13,243 bases of DNA, taken from Chloroflexota bacterium (lineage in GTDB: Bacteria; Chloroflexota; Anaerolineae; Anaerolineales; DRMV01). The notes under the pieces were generated by a model, which was given only the letters and a program-made list of their open reading frames with translations, searched no databases and was not told the origin of the DNA. Position numbers and translations under genes: made by a program. Below are positions 6,982 through 13,243 of this stretch, piece after piece. The stretch's first letter is position 1. Every line of letters starts with the position of its first letter. The stretch covers positions 1-13,243 of the forward strand of contig JAADFA010000153.1 of NCBI GenBank assembly GCA_013153135.1. The letters are read 5' to 3'.

Positions 6982-7013
6982 TTCTCCTGAATCCCCGCGG
7001 AGGGTAGGGTCTC

Positions 7014-7508
7014 GTGCCCATCTTGCGGCCCAACACGTTCGAGTTCTTCACCCATTCCCCAGACCAAACCCGGCGCCTGGGGATGCGTCTGGGCGCGTTG
7101 CTCAAACCCGGTATGGTCATCGGCCTCATCGGCGACCTGGGCGCGGGCAAAACTACCTTCGTTCAGGGCATTGCCGCGGGCTGGGGTGCGCTGGACCCAG
7201 TGACCAGCCCGACCTTCATCTTGCTCAACGTCTACCGGCGCCCCGATGGGCAGAACCTCTATCACCTGGACGCATACCGCCTGCAATCGCCCAACGAAGC
7301 CTGGGATTTGGACCTTCCCACCGCGTGGGATTCGGGTCCCTTAGTTGTCGAATGGGCCGACCGCATCGCGGATGTGCTCCCGCCCGACCGGCTCGACATC
7401 CACCTCACCTGGTTGGACGACTGGAAACGCCACTTGCTCTTTGAAGCCCGGGGCCCGGAGAGCTTGCGTTTGCTCCGGCGCTTTCACAAGAGCACCGTAG
7501 GCACCTAG
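7014..7508 (+). CDS. tsaE: tRNA threonylcarbamoyladenosine biosynthesis ATPase TsaE
   Basis: TsaE is the ATPase that, with TsaB and TsaD, transfers threonylcarbamoyl to A37 of ANN-decoding tRNAs (t6A). The product has 164 residues. Walker A GDLGAGKTT lies at 40-48, followed by VTSPTF (63-68), YHLDAYRL (83-90) and VVEWADR (111-117), all diagnostic. The start is GTG at 7014, supported by GGAGGG at 6999-7004; no ATG is suitably placed. It leads a compact run with tsaB 11 bases downstream. The complete t6A pathway also needs TsaC and TsaD, which are not in the window. Confidence 0.96.
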   Translation: MPILRPNTFEFFTHSPDQTRRLGMRLGALLKPGMVIGLIGDLGAGKTTFVQGIAAGWGALDPVTSPTFILLNVYRRPDGQNLYHLDAYRLQSPNEAWDLDLPTAWDSGPLVVEWADRIADVLPPDRLDIHLTWLDDWKRHLLFEARGPESLRLLRRFHKSTVGT

Positions 7509-7519
7509 GATGGGACGTG

Positions 7520-8188
7520 ATGTTGCTGGCCTTGGATACATCCTCAAGCCAAACAGGCGTTGCCCTCTACGACGGGCACCGCGTGGTTGTGGAGGTTGTA
7601 TGGCCCGCACCCCGGCGGCACACGGTTGAGCTCGCGCCGCGGGTCGCGTGGGCCCTGGAGCAAGCCCAAATTCAACCTGAAGACGTGCGGGCTATCGCGG
7701 TGGCCATTGGGCCCGGCGCATTTACGGGCTTGCGCACGGGCGTAGCCTTGGCCAAGGGCATGGCCCTCGCGCTCAACACACCCTTAATCGGGGTGTTTAC
7801 GCTGGATATCTTCGCCGCGGTGGTACCGCCCGAACCAGGCGTACCCCTGATCGCGGCGTTGCCCATCGGTCGCGGGCGCTTCGCGGCCACATGGTACCGG
7901 GTGCGCGGCAACCAATGGCGAGCTGAAAGCCGCCCTGAGCTCTACACCGCGGCCTTGCTAGCCTCCGAGATCCGGGAGCCCAGCCTGGTCTGTGGCGAAT
8001 TCCCACCGGACGCGCGTGCGACCCTAGCCGCGAACAAACACGTGCGCTTAGGGAGCCCGGCCCAATGCACTCGACGGCCCGGCGTGCTCGCAGAGCTGGC
8101 ATGGGAACGCTTCCAGCGGGGCCATGTCGACGCGGCTGAGACGTTAGTTCCTTTTTACGTCACGACCCAAACCGCCATCCCCGCGTAA
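7520..8188 (+). CDS. tsaB: tRNA threonylcarbamoyladenosine biosynthesis protein TsaB
   Basis: TsaB is the inactive ASKHA-fold partner that scaffolds TsaD in t6A synthesis. The protein has 222 residues and opens with the typical LLALDTSSSQTGVALYD. The signature IGPGAFTGLRTGVALAKG lies at 63-80. The C-terminus ends with a YVTTQTAIPA-like tail corresponding to the usual P-x-Y-L-R end. Two adjacent in-frame starts exist, GTG 7517 and ATG 7520. I chose ATG, with AGGA at 7507-7510 nine bases before it, but GTG cannot be excluded and adds only one residue. The gene lies between tsaE and a rimI-like gene, a classic arrangement. Confidence 0.95.
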   Translation: MLLALDTSSSQTGVALYDGHRVVVEVVWPAPRRHTVELAPRVAWALEQAQIQPEDVRAIAVAIGPGAFTGLRTGVALAKGMALALNTPLIGVFTLDIFAAVVPPEPGVPLIAALPIGRGRFAATWYRVRGNQWRAESRPELYTAALLASEIREPSLVCGEFPPDARATLAANKHVRLGSPAQCTRRPGVLAELAWERFQRGHVDAAETLVPFYVTTQTAIPA

Positions 8189-8200
8189 AGAAAAGGTGCC

Positions 8201-8680
8201 ATGGACCCGCTCCCTCCGCTCCCCCCGGGCTACCGCGTGCGCTGGATGCGTCCCGAGGACGCGGCGCATGCAGCCGCTCTGAGCCGTGCGAGCTTTGATT
8301 TGCCCTGGGCCGAAGAGCACTTTCAGTACGAAGTGCGCAATCCCCTCAGCCGGGCCTGGGTGGTAGAAGAGATGGCAAACGGGCAAGTGGTCGGCTTCTT
8401 GATCCTGTGGCTCGTTGCGGACCAAGCGGAAATCGCGACCGTCGCCATTGCGGCCGAACATCGCCGTCGTGGTCTCGCCCGGCACCTGGTCGCCCGCGCG
8501 GTGCGCGAGGCCTGCGCACAAGGCGCACGGCAAATCGATTTGGAAGTACGTGTGGACAACCACGCGGCCATCGCGCTCTACCGCGCGCTTGGCTTCCGGG
8601 AAGCCGGGCGACGTCGTGGGTACTATCAAACAGCCCAAGGCCCGACCGATGCGCTACGAATGCAGCGATCCTGCTCGTGA
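8201..8680 (+). CDS. rimI: GNAT N-acetyltransferase, RimI-like
   Basis: This acetyl-CoA dependent N-acetyltransferase has 159 residues. RimI acetylates the N-terminal Ala of ribosomal protein S18, and some homologues act on other N-termini. The acetyl-CoA binding motif A is EHRRRGLARHLV (86-97), preceded by the beta-strand IATVAIAA. LEVRVDNHAAIALYRALGF (114-132) and GYYQTAQGPTDALRM (140-154) match RimI motifs B and C, where the usual tail is YY-x-n-DA-x-x-M. AAAAGG just before the ATG serves as ribosome site. Position directly after tsaE-tsaB supports RimI. The N-terminus carries a Pro-rich stretch (3-9). The exact substrate is inferred, not shown. Confidence 0.85.
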   Translation: MDPLPPLPPGYRVRWMRPEDAAHAAALSRASFDLPWAEEHFQYEVRNPLSRAWVVEEMANGQVVGFLILWLVADQAEIATVAIAAEHRRRGLARHLVARAVREACAQGARQIDLEVRVDNHAAIALYRALGFREAGRRRGYYQTAQGPTDALRMQRSCS

Positions 8681-8689
8681 GGTAGTCAG

Positions 8690-9289
8690 ATGACCACGCC
8701 CCCATCCCTTGAAGCCATCGCGCAAGCTATTCGCTCGTGCACCCGCTGCCCACTGCACCGCACCCGGCGCAATCCTGTCCCGGGCGAAGGTCCAGCCGAT
8801 GCGGCCGTCATGCTGGTGGGCGAGGCCCCGGGCTATTACGAAGACCGCTCGGGCCGGCCCTTCGTTGGTGCTGCTGGTCGTGTGTTAGATGAAATGCTCG
8901 CGATCGCAGGCCTGCGCCGCGATCAAGTCTTTATTACTAACATCATCAAATGTCGACCTCCGGGCAACCGAGATCCAAAGCCTGAGGAGCTGCGCGCGTG
9001 TCAGCCCTATTTGCGCGATCAGATTCTGGCCATCGACCCGCGGGTTATTGTGACGCTGGGCCGTTTTTCCATGGCTTATTTCCTGCCTGGTGCGAAGATT
9101 AGCCAGGTACACGGCCGACCCGTACGTCGCGGAGACCGCTGGATCGTGCCCATGTACCACCCCGCGGTGGCCCTCTACCGGCCGCCCCTGCGCGCGGTCA
9201 TGGAGGCCGACTATCGAGCCCTCGGCCAGGCCCTGCGCGCGTGGGGCATCCTCCCGGATGCATCCCCGAGCTCGCAGGAGGTGTCCTAA
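8690..9289 (+). CDS. Uracil-DNA glycosylase, type 4 (iron-sulfur)
   Basis: The enzyme excises uracil from DNA formed by cytosine deamination. The 199-residue protein has the four cysteines of the 4Fe-4S cluster at 17, 20, 88 and 104 (CTRC, IIKCRPPGNRDP, LRAC). The active-site motif GEAPGYYED (44-52) and the second motif HPAVALYRP (157-165) define family 4, common in thermophiles and many Chloroflexota. FVGAAGRVLDEML (58-70) is also typical. The ATG is 9 bases after the rimI stop, with GAGGT at about 8679-8683. The stop TAA overlaps the start of the next gene (TAATG). A DNA polymerase-related role, as for SPO1-type homologues, is an alternative label for the same superfamily, but the cluster and motifs favour a true glycosylase. 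Confidence 0.94.
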   Translation: MTTPPSLEAIAQAIRSCTRCPLHRTRRNPVPGEGPADAAVMLVGEAPGYYEDRSGRPFVGAAGRVLDEMLAIAGLRRDQVFITNIIKCRPPGNRDPKPEELRACQPYLRDQILAIDPRVIVTLGRFSMAYFLPGAKISQVHGRPVRRGDRWIVPMYHPAVALYRPPLRAVMEADYRALGQALRAWGILPDASPSSQEVS

Positions 9290-10266
9290 TGGCCCATTAT
9301 CTTGTTACCGGCGTCGCGGGCTTCATTGCGTCACGGGTCGCGCACATGCTCTTGGACGCAGGGCACCACGTCTTGGGGGTGGATGACCTCAACGAAGCGT
9401 ACGATGTGCGCCTCAAGGCCTATCGCCTCCGTCAGCTGCAAGCTCATCGAACCTTTCGCTTCTTGCAAATGGATGTGGCGGATTGGAACGCGGTAGATGA
9501 GCTGCGTCGATTTGGGAGGTATGACGGCATCATTCACCTGGCCGCGCGCGCGGGTGTCCGGGCAAGCTTGCGCAACCCCTGGATTTACTACCGCACCAAC
9601 GTCACCGGTACGGTCAACATGCTCGAATTCGCGCGGCGTTACGGCGTGCCCAAGGTCCTGCTCGCGTCCACGTCCAGCGTCTATGCAGGCACACCGCCCC
9701 CCTTCCGCGAAGACGCCGCGACCGACGCGCCCCTTTCGCCCTACGCCGCGAGCAAAAAGAGTGCGGAAGTCACCGCGTACGCGTATCATCATCTGTACGA
9801 CCTGGATATCACTGTGCTCCGCTACTTCACCGTATACGGTCCCGCGGGTCGGCCGGATATGAGCCCGTTGCGCTTCACCAAGTGGATATGCGAAGGTCAG
9901 CCCGTGCGTATCTTCGGCGATGGTACGCAACAACGGGATTTCACCTACATCGACGATATCGCGCGCGGAACCGTAGCTGCGCTGAACCTGGAGGCCGGCT
10001 ACGAAATCATCAACCTGGGCAACGACGCGCCTAGGCCGTTGCTAGACCTGGTCCGCTTAATCGAGCAAGCGTGCGGCCGAACCGCGCGACTGGAGTTCCT
10101 CGAGCGTCATCCCGCGGACATGCCCCACACGTGGGCCTCCATTGCCAAGGCCCGGCGTTTGCTCGGTTGGGAGCCACGCGTTTCCCTTGAGGAGGGCGTG
10201 GAACGCCTGGTGGCCTGGTATCGGGCCGAATGGGAATGGCTTTACGATTTGCGCTTGGGGGATTGA
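9289..10266 (+). CDS. NAD-dependent sugar epimerase, UDP-glucuronate 4-epimerase-like
   Basis: This extended short-chain dehydrogenase has 325 residues and acts on nucleotide sugars for envelope polysaccharide. The N-terminal Rossmann motif is GVAGFIA (8-14), then DDLNEAYDVRLKAYRL (32-47), a stretch characteristic of UDP-glucuronate 4-epimerases. The catalytic STSSVY is at 127-132 and YAASK at 152-156. FGDGTQQRDFTYIDDIA (209-225) and HPADMPHTWASIAKARRLLGW in the C-terminal part are substrate-domain motifs. The ATG at 9289 has AGGAGG (9276-9281) 7 bases upstream and shares bases with the preceding stop codon; a start at 9241 would lie inside the glycosylase gene. The third glycine of the usual GxxGxxG is Ala14. 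UDP-glucose 4-epimerase or dTDP-glucose dehydratase are less likely alternatives. Confidence 0.85.
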   Translation: MAHYLVTGVAGFIASRVAHMLLDAGHHVLGVDDLNEAYDVRLKAYRLRQLQAHRTFRFLQMDVADWNAVDELRRFGRYDGIIHLAARAGVRASLRNPWIYYRTNVTGTVNMLEFARRYGVPKVLLASTSSVYAGTPPPFREDAATDAPLSPYAASKKSAEVTAYAYHHLYDLDITVLRYFTVYGPAGRPDMSPLRFTKWICEGQPVRIFGDGTQQRDFTYIDDIARGTVAALNLEAGYEIINLGNDAPRPLLDLVRLIEQACGRTARLEFLERHPADMPHTWASIAKARRLLGWEPRVSLEEGVERLVAWYRAEWEWLYDLRLGD

Positions 10267-10300
10267 AGCGATCGCTTGCTGGGATGGAAATCCAAAACAC

Positions 10301-10329
10301 AACGGCCCCCGGGTTTCGGGGGCCGTTTT
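10301..10329. terminator. Terminator between convergent genes
   Basis: AACGGCCCCCG (10301-10311) and CGGGGGCCGTT (10317-10327) form an 11-bp stem around GGTTT, followed by TTTT (10326-10329) on the plus strand. It lies between the convergent epimerase and membrane/SH3 genes. On the minus strand the same stem is followed by GTGTTTTGG, a poorer U-tract, so termination is probably stronger for plus-strand transcripts. Confidence 0.88.
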
Positions 10330-10353
10330 GCTGTCGCCAGTCGTCGCCTCACG

Positions 10354-11493
10354 TCACGGCGAAGGGGTTGCAACTTGAACCAGATCGCTCAAAATCCAAC
10401 CTTCCCACGTTTCTTCCAGGTTGCGCACCTTGAGCCATACCTGGGGCGGAACGACTCGATACTTGATCACTTTCAATATCGTCCCATTGGGCACGTAGAG
10501 CAAAACATCAAACTCCATGCCCGGCTCCTTACGAATCGCCGCGCCGCCCCATGCTTCCGGCGCGCGCACCACACCGTAACCTGTTTGCACAGGCGGCGGA
10601 GGCCACGTAGGCAGCGGTGTTGGGGTGGGCCAATTCATCCACGCCGGCGTAGGAGAAGCTGCGGGCACGGTCGGCGTGGGAGTTTCCGTGGCCGCGGGCG
10701 TTGGCGAAGGCGAAGGTTGCGGTGTCGGGCTCGGCTCCGGCGATGGAGCTTGAGCCTCCGCCTGATTCCCCTCAGCAATAGCCGTTAGGGTACGGGCGAG
10801 TTCAGGATAAGGCGAAGGCGTGGGCTGCGAGACACCCGGCAGCCGAGCGGCAGCCATAAGGGGCGTCTCGCCCACGAACGCGAACCCGGCCAGCGCGACG
10901 GTCGCCACAAAGAACAGCACTGCGAGCATCCATGGCTGACTCAGGGGCGCCATCTGTCGCGCGCTCCACGTGGCCGCGCTCACAGCCCAACCCCATAACA
11001 GCGCGAGTACCGACCCATGCAGCGCAGCCCAAAACGTGGCCCACGCGCCCTGCCCCAACGCGGCGCCCGCGAAGAACGCGCTCCCATACACCGCGGCGCT
11101 CAACGCGGCCACGCCAACCGCCCAAGCGGGGCCACGCGCGGGGCCCTGGGCAATGAGCCATCCTCCAATCACCGCTAAGACCCACCAGCCCAAACGCACG
11201 CTCCACGGCACGCCCATGGGGCCACTCACCCACGCGCCCAACACCGCACCACCGCCTAACGATGCGAGCCATAGGGCGCCCGCGAGCAGGGCAGCCGTCT
11301 TACGCCGCGGAACCTGATCGTCTTCTTCCACCCGGCCAGCCCAAGCCCAGGCCAATGGCTCCGCAACCAAGGTTAACGCCATAAGCAACCACCAGGGCCA
11401 GCCCGGCCAGACCAGAGCCAACCCTACAGCCAACCAGGCCAAGAGCCAACGCAAAGCCCAAAGCACACCCGGAGAGAGCGCGGCACGGTCCAT
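10354..11493 (-). CDS. Polytopic membrane protein with Pro-Thr-Ser linker and C-terminal SH3-like domain
   Basis: I do not recognise a named family for the whole 379-residue protein. Residues 1-210 are strongly hydrophobic, with about seven membrane segments (roughly 9-29, 32-52, 67-90, 102-117, 122-146, 156-174 and 188-208). A low-complexity Pro/Thr/Ser/Ala linker follows (222-303, with many SPTP and TPTP units). The C-terminus (305-374) resembles a bacterial SH3-like domain: GYGVVRAPEAWGG, RKEPG, VPNGTILKVI, WLKVRN and EGWILSDLV in order. Such domains often bind peptidoglycan or protein partners outside the membrane, but a role here is not shown. AGGAGG (minus strand, 11500-11505) is 6 bases before the ATG. 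The gene is divergent from proC and convergent with the epimerase, so it is transcribed alone. Confidence 0.8.
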   Translation of the reverse strand: MDRAALSPGVLWALRWLLAWLAVGLALVWPGWPWWLLMALTLVAEPLAWAWAGRVEEDDQVPRRKTAALLAGALWLASLGGGAVLGAWVSGPMGVPWSVRLGWWVLAVIGGWLIAQGPARGPAWAVGVAALSAAVYGSAFFAGAALGQGAWATFWAALHGSVLALLWGWAVSAATWSARQMAPLSQPWMLAVLFFVATVALAGFAFVGETPLMAAARLPGVSQPTPSPYPELARTLTAIAEGNQAEAQAPSPEPSPTPQPSPSPTPAATETPTPTVPAASPTPAWMNWPTPTPLPTWPPPPVQTGYGVVRAPEAWGGAAIRKEPGMEFDVLLYVPNGTILKVIKYRVVPPQVWLKVRNLEETWEGWILSDLVQVATPSP

Positions 11494-11527
11494 AGGGTGC
11501 CTCCTGCAAAATATCTATGCAGCCGCA

Positions 11528-11536
11528 AGTATACCA
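11528..11536 (-). promoter_or_regulatory. Extended -10 promoter for the membrane/SH3 gene
   Basis: Read on the minus strand, 11536-11528 is TGGTATACT, a TGn extension plus TATACT. No -35-like hexamer is seen. The start site would be near 11521, giving a leader of just under 30 nt. An imperfect operator-like pair GCAAG (11525-11529) and CTTGC (11544-11548) brackets the -10, but may be chance. Confidence 0.55.
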
Positions 11537-11625
11537 CGCCCGTCTTGCTTGTGCGCGGGTCCCTGCTGAACCAAGAACATCGAGGCTTTCCCCGAGCCAG
11601 ATCTTCCTACTTCGCGCAGAGACCA

Positions 11626-11634
11626 TGGTAGAAT
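11626..11634 (+). promoter_or_regulatory. Extended -10 promoter for proC
   Basis: TGGTAGAAT contains TG (11626-11627) one base before the -10 hexamer TAGAAT (11629-11634). No convincing -35 is found at normal spacing. The expected start is about 11641, leaving a leader of about 25 nt that includes AGGAGG at 11653-11658. It is head-to-head with the minus-strand promoter about 90 bp away. Confidence 0.5.
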
Positions 11635-11665
11635 CGGCCCATCCATCAGCCCAGGAGGTGCGAGG

Positions 11666-12532
11666 ATGGCATTAGAACAACCGCGCATCGTGTTTATCGG
11701 TCCGGGCGTCATGGCCGAAGCCATGATCAGCGGGCTCATCCGCAAAAAAGTCACGCCGCCCAGCCGCATTGTGGCCTCAGGGCCGCGTGAAGAACGGGTA
11801 ACTGAGCTGGAAAAACGCTATGGCATTGTGCCCATCACCGATAATGTGGCCGCGGTGCAAGAAGCCGACGTGGTGGTGCTTTCGGTCAAGCCCCAAGTTC
11901 TATCCAAGGTGCTTGACGAGCTCAGCGGTGCGATCCCTAAAGATGCATTGGTGCTCTCCATCGTGGCTGGCGCGCCCATGGCCCAGATCGCGGCCAAGTT
12001 AGGCCACCCCTACGTTGTGCGCGCCATGCCCAATACGCCAGGCCAAATTGGCAAGGGCATCTCCGTATGGACCGCGTCGCCCCCCGTGACCGAGGAACAG
12101 CGCGAACTCGCGCGGGCGATTCTAGCCGCCCTGGGCGAAGAGATCTACATGAACGACGAGAATTATCTGGATATGGCCACCGCCCTATCGGGCACCGGAC
12201 CCGCGTACGTCTTTCTCTTTATGGAAGCCCTAGTGGATGCGGGCGTGCATCTAGGTTTCCCGCGGCGCATCGCGGAGAAACTCGTCGTGCACACCGTGCT
12301 GGGCTCCGCCGAATTCTACCGACGCCTGCAAGACGAAGTTCACCTCGCGCACCTGCGCAACCAAGTGACCTCGCCGGGCGGCACAACCGCGTCGGCCCTG
12401 TATTACTTGGAAAAGGCGGGCTTTCGGACCGCACTCTCGCGCGCGGTCTGGGCCGCGTACGTGCGGTCGCGCGAACTGGGCCAGGGTGGGCAGCCCACGC
12501 CGCCCTGGGAACAAGGCCCCAACGGCGACTAG
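11666..12532 (+). CDS. proC: Pyrroline-5-carboxylate reductase
   Basis: ProC reduces 1-pyrroline-5-carboxylate to L-proline with NAD(P)H, the last step of proline synthesis in the cytoplasm. The 288-residue protein has the dinucleotide motif FIGPGVMAEAM (10-20), VLSVKPQ (71-77), VVRAMPNTP (117-125), and the substrate-side signature LSGTGPAY (174-181) with VTSPGGTT (234-241). The family usually reads IGGGNMA at the N-terminus; here the middle Gly is Pro13 and Asn is Val15, a mild departure that keeps the essential glycines. The ATG has AGGAGG 7 bases upstream. The C-terminal 18 residues (271-288) are Pro/Gly rich and beyond the conserved fold. A LysE-type exporter follows 15 bases later. Confidence 0.96.
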   Translation: MALEQPRIVFIGPGVMAEAMISGLIRKKVTPPSRIVASGPREERVTELEKRYGIVPITDNVAAVQEADVVVLSVKPQVLSKVLDELSGAIPKDALVLSIVAGAPMAQIAAKLGHPYVVRAMPNTPGQIGKGISVWTASPPVTEEQRELARAILAALGEEIYMNDENYLDMATALSGTGPAYVFLFMEALVDAGVHLGFPRRIAEKLVVHTVLGSAEFYRRLQDEVHLAHLRNQVTSPGGTTASALYYLEKAGFRTALSRAVWAAYVRSRELGQGGQPTPPWEQGPNGD

Positions 12533-12547
12533 CCCGTGAGGCCGGCC

Positions 12548-13150
12548 ATGACCGACAGCAGCACGGCCTTATGGACCGCGGTCGGGCTCGGCCTCTCGGC
12601 TGCGCTCATGCCCGGCCCGCTGCAGGCCTTCTTTCTGGCCCAAGCCCTGCGTCGGGGTTGGCGAAACGTGTGGTTCCTCGCGTTCACGCCTTTGCTCAGC
12701 GATGGGCCCATCGTCGCGCTCACCCTGCTCGTCCTCAGCCGCCTACCCTTAACGTGGCTGAACGCCTTGCGGGTCCTGGGTAGCGCGTATTTGCTCTGGC
12801 TCGCGTGGCAGCTGGCCCGCAGCGCCGCGCGGCCCGAGGCCCAGGAAGACGATGCGCGCGGCCGGGTGCGTTCGTTGGGCCAAGCTGTGCTCATCAACCT
12901 GGTCAATCCCAATCCCTACATCTTTTGGGCCACCGTTTTGGGCCCCCCGGTGGTTGAGCTCGCGCGGCAGGATTGGCGCGCGGGCGTGGCCGTGGTCGTG
13001 CTGTTTTACGGGAGCATGGTCCTGGGCTCGCTGGGCCTTCTAGCTCTCTTCAGCCGCGCGCATCGTTTATCCGCGTATTGGCGGCAGCGGCTCACCTGGC
13101 TGAGCGCGGCCCTGCTCGCGGGGTTCGCGCTGCTCCTCTGGGTTCCTTGA
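12548..13150 (+). CDS. LysE/RhtB family translocator
   Basis: This is a small polytopic exporter of 200 residues with about six hydrophobic segments. LysE-family proteins expel amino acids or related metabolites using the proton motive force. ALMPGPLQAFFLAQALRRGW (19-38) carries the conserved PGP near the N-terminus, and LINLVNPNPYIFW (115-127) is the second family motif. The start at ATG 12548 is preferred because GTGAGG (12536-12541) sits 6 bases upstream as ribosome site; the in-frame GTG at 12536 overlaps that site. The gene is 15 bases after proC and probably cotranscribed, so export of proline or a related amino acid is an attractive but unproven idea. Confidence 0.85.
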   Translation: MTDSSTALWTAVGLGLSAALMPGPLQAFFLAQALRRGWRNVWFLAFTPLLSDGPIVALTLLVLSRLPLTWLNALRVLGSAYLLWLAWQLARSAARPEAQEDDARGRVRSLGQAVLINLVNPNPYIFWATVLGPPVVELARQDWRAGVAVVVLFYGSMVLGSLGLLALFSRAHRLSAYWRQRLTWLSAALLAGFALLLWVP

Positions 13151-13198
13151 GCACGCTCGTGCGAGGAGCGATGCGCATCCCCACACCGGCATGGCCAT

Positions 13199-13237
13199 CG
13201 GCCCCGCGTCGTGCTTGCAACGGCGCGGGGCCGCCTT
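13199..13237 (+). terminator. GC-rich hairpin, probable terminator of the proC operon
   Basis: CGGCCCCGCG (13199-13208) and CGCGGGGCCG (13224-13233) form a perfect 10-bp stem with a 15-base loop, followed by CCTTT. The U-tract is poor, so efficiency is uncertain. A smaller inverted repeat GCAC-GCTC-GTGC (13151-13162) starts directly after the LysE stop codon. No gene start is visible in the last 93 bases. Confidence 0.6.
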
Positions 13238-13243
13238 TGGGTA

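Noticed and set aside
11525..11548. Inverted repeat GCAAG-N14-CTTGC around the minus-strand -10 as an operator.
   Set aside because: Five-base arms are too short to claim over chance and no regulator gene is adjacent.
12067..12783. A 238-codon plus-strand frame overlapping proC and the LysE-like gene.
   Set aside because: It is an Arg/Pro/Ala rich shadow frame across two genes with clear family motifs.

Overview
The window looks like ordinary chromosomal DNA from a GC-rich bacterium, most likely a member of the Chloroflexota (Anaerolineae or a relative). This placement is an inference. It rests on the GC-rich coding sequence, a single-type primary sigma factor, a Gld-type ABC transporter with a DUF4340 partner, and envelope proteins joined by Pro-Thr-Pro-Ser linkers ending in an SH3-like domain, a style common in that phylum. 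I see no phage, transposon, CRISPR or tRNA/rRNA signature.

Layout. Bases 1-331 contain no convincing protein gene. They hold a possible structured RNA (about 5-169), a good -35/-10 promoter (237-264) and a leader hairpin with a U-run (279-313). At 332-4381 lies a four-gene set: ABC ATPase, ABC-2 permease, GldG-like auxiliary protein and a DUF4340 protein. Next come the primary sigma factor (4475-5680) with a strong terminator, smpB (5751-6215) and a membrane kinase of the phytol/dolichol kinase family (6229-6939). A new extended -10 promoter then leads a tight run: tsaE, tsaB, a RimI-like acetyltransferase, a type 4 iron-sulfur uracil-DNA glycosylase and a UDP-glucuronate-epimerase-like SDR (7014-10266). 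A shared terminator separates this run from a convergent membrane/SH3 protein on the minus strand (10354-11493). That gene is divergent from proC (11666-12532), which is followed by a LysE-type exporter (12548-13150) and a GC-rich hairpin at the right edge.

How the genes fit together. The first block is a membrane export or motility-like machine with two extracytoplasmic helper proteins. The middle of the window is information processing: sigma factor, trans-translation, tRNA t6A synthesis and uracil repair. The right end is amino-acid metabolism and export, with proC next to a LysE-family transporter. Three inferred promoters carry TGn extended -10 elements and lack a -35, while the fourth has a -35 and no TG.

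No clearly new biological system is visible. The best leads are the unassigned structured region at the left edge, the attenuator-like leader of the ABC operon, and the unstudied membrane/SH3 and DUF4340 proteins.
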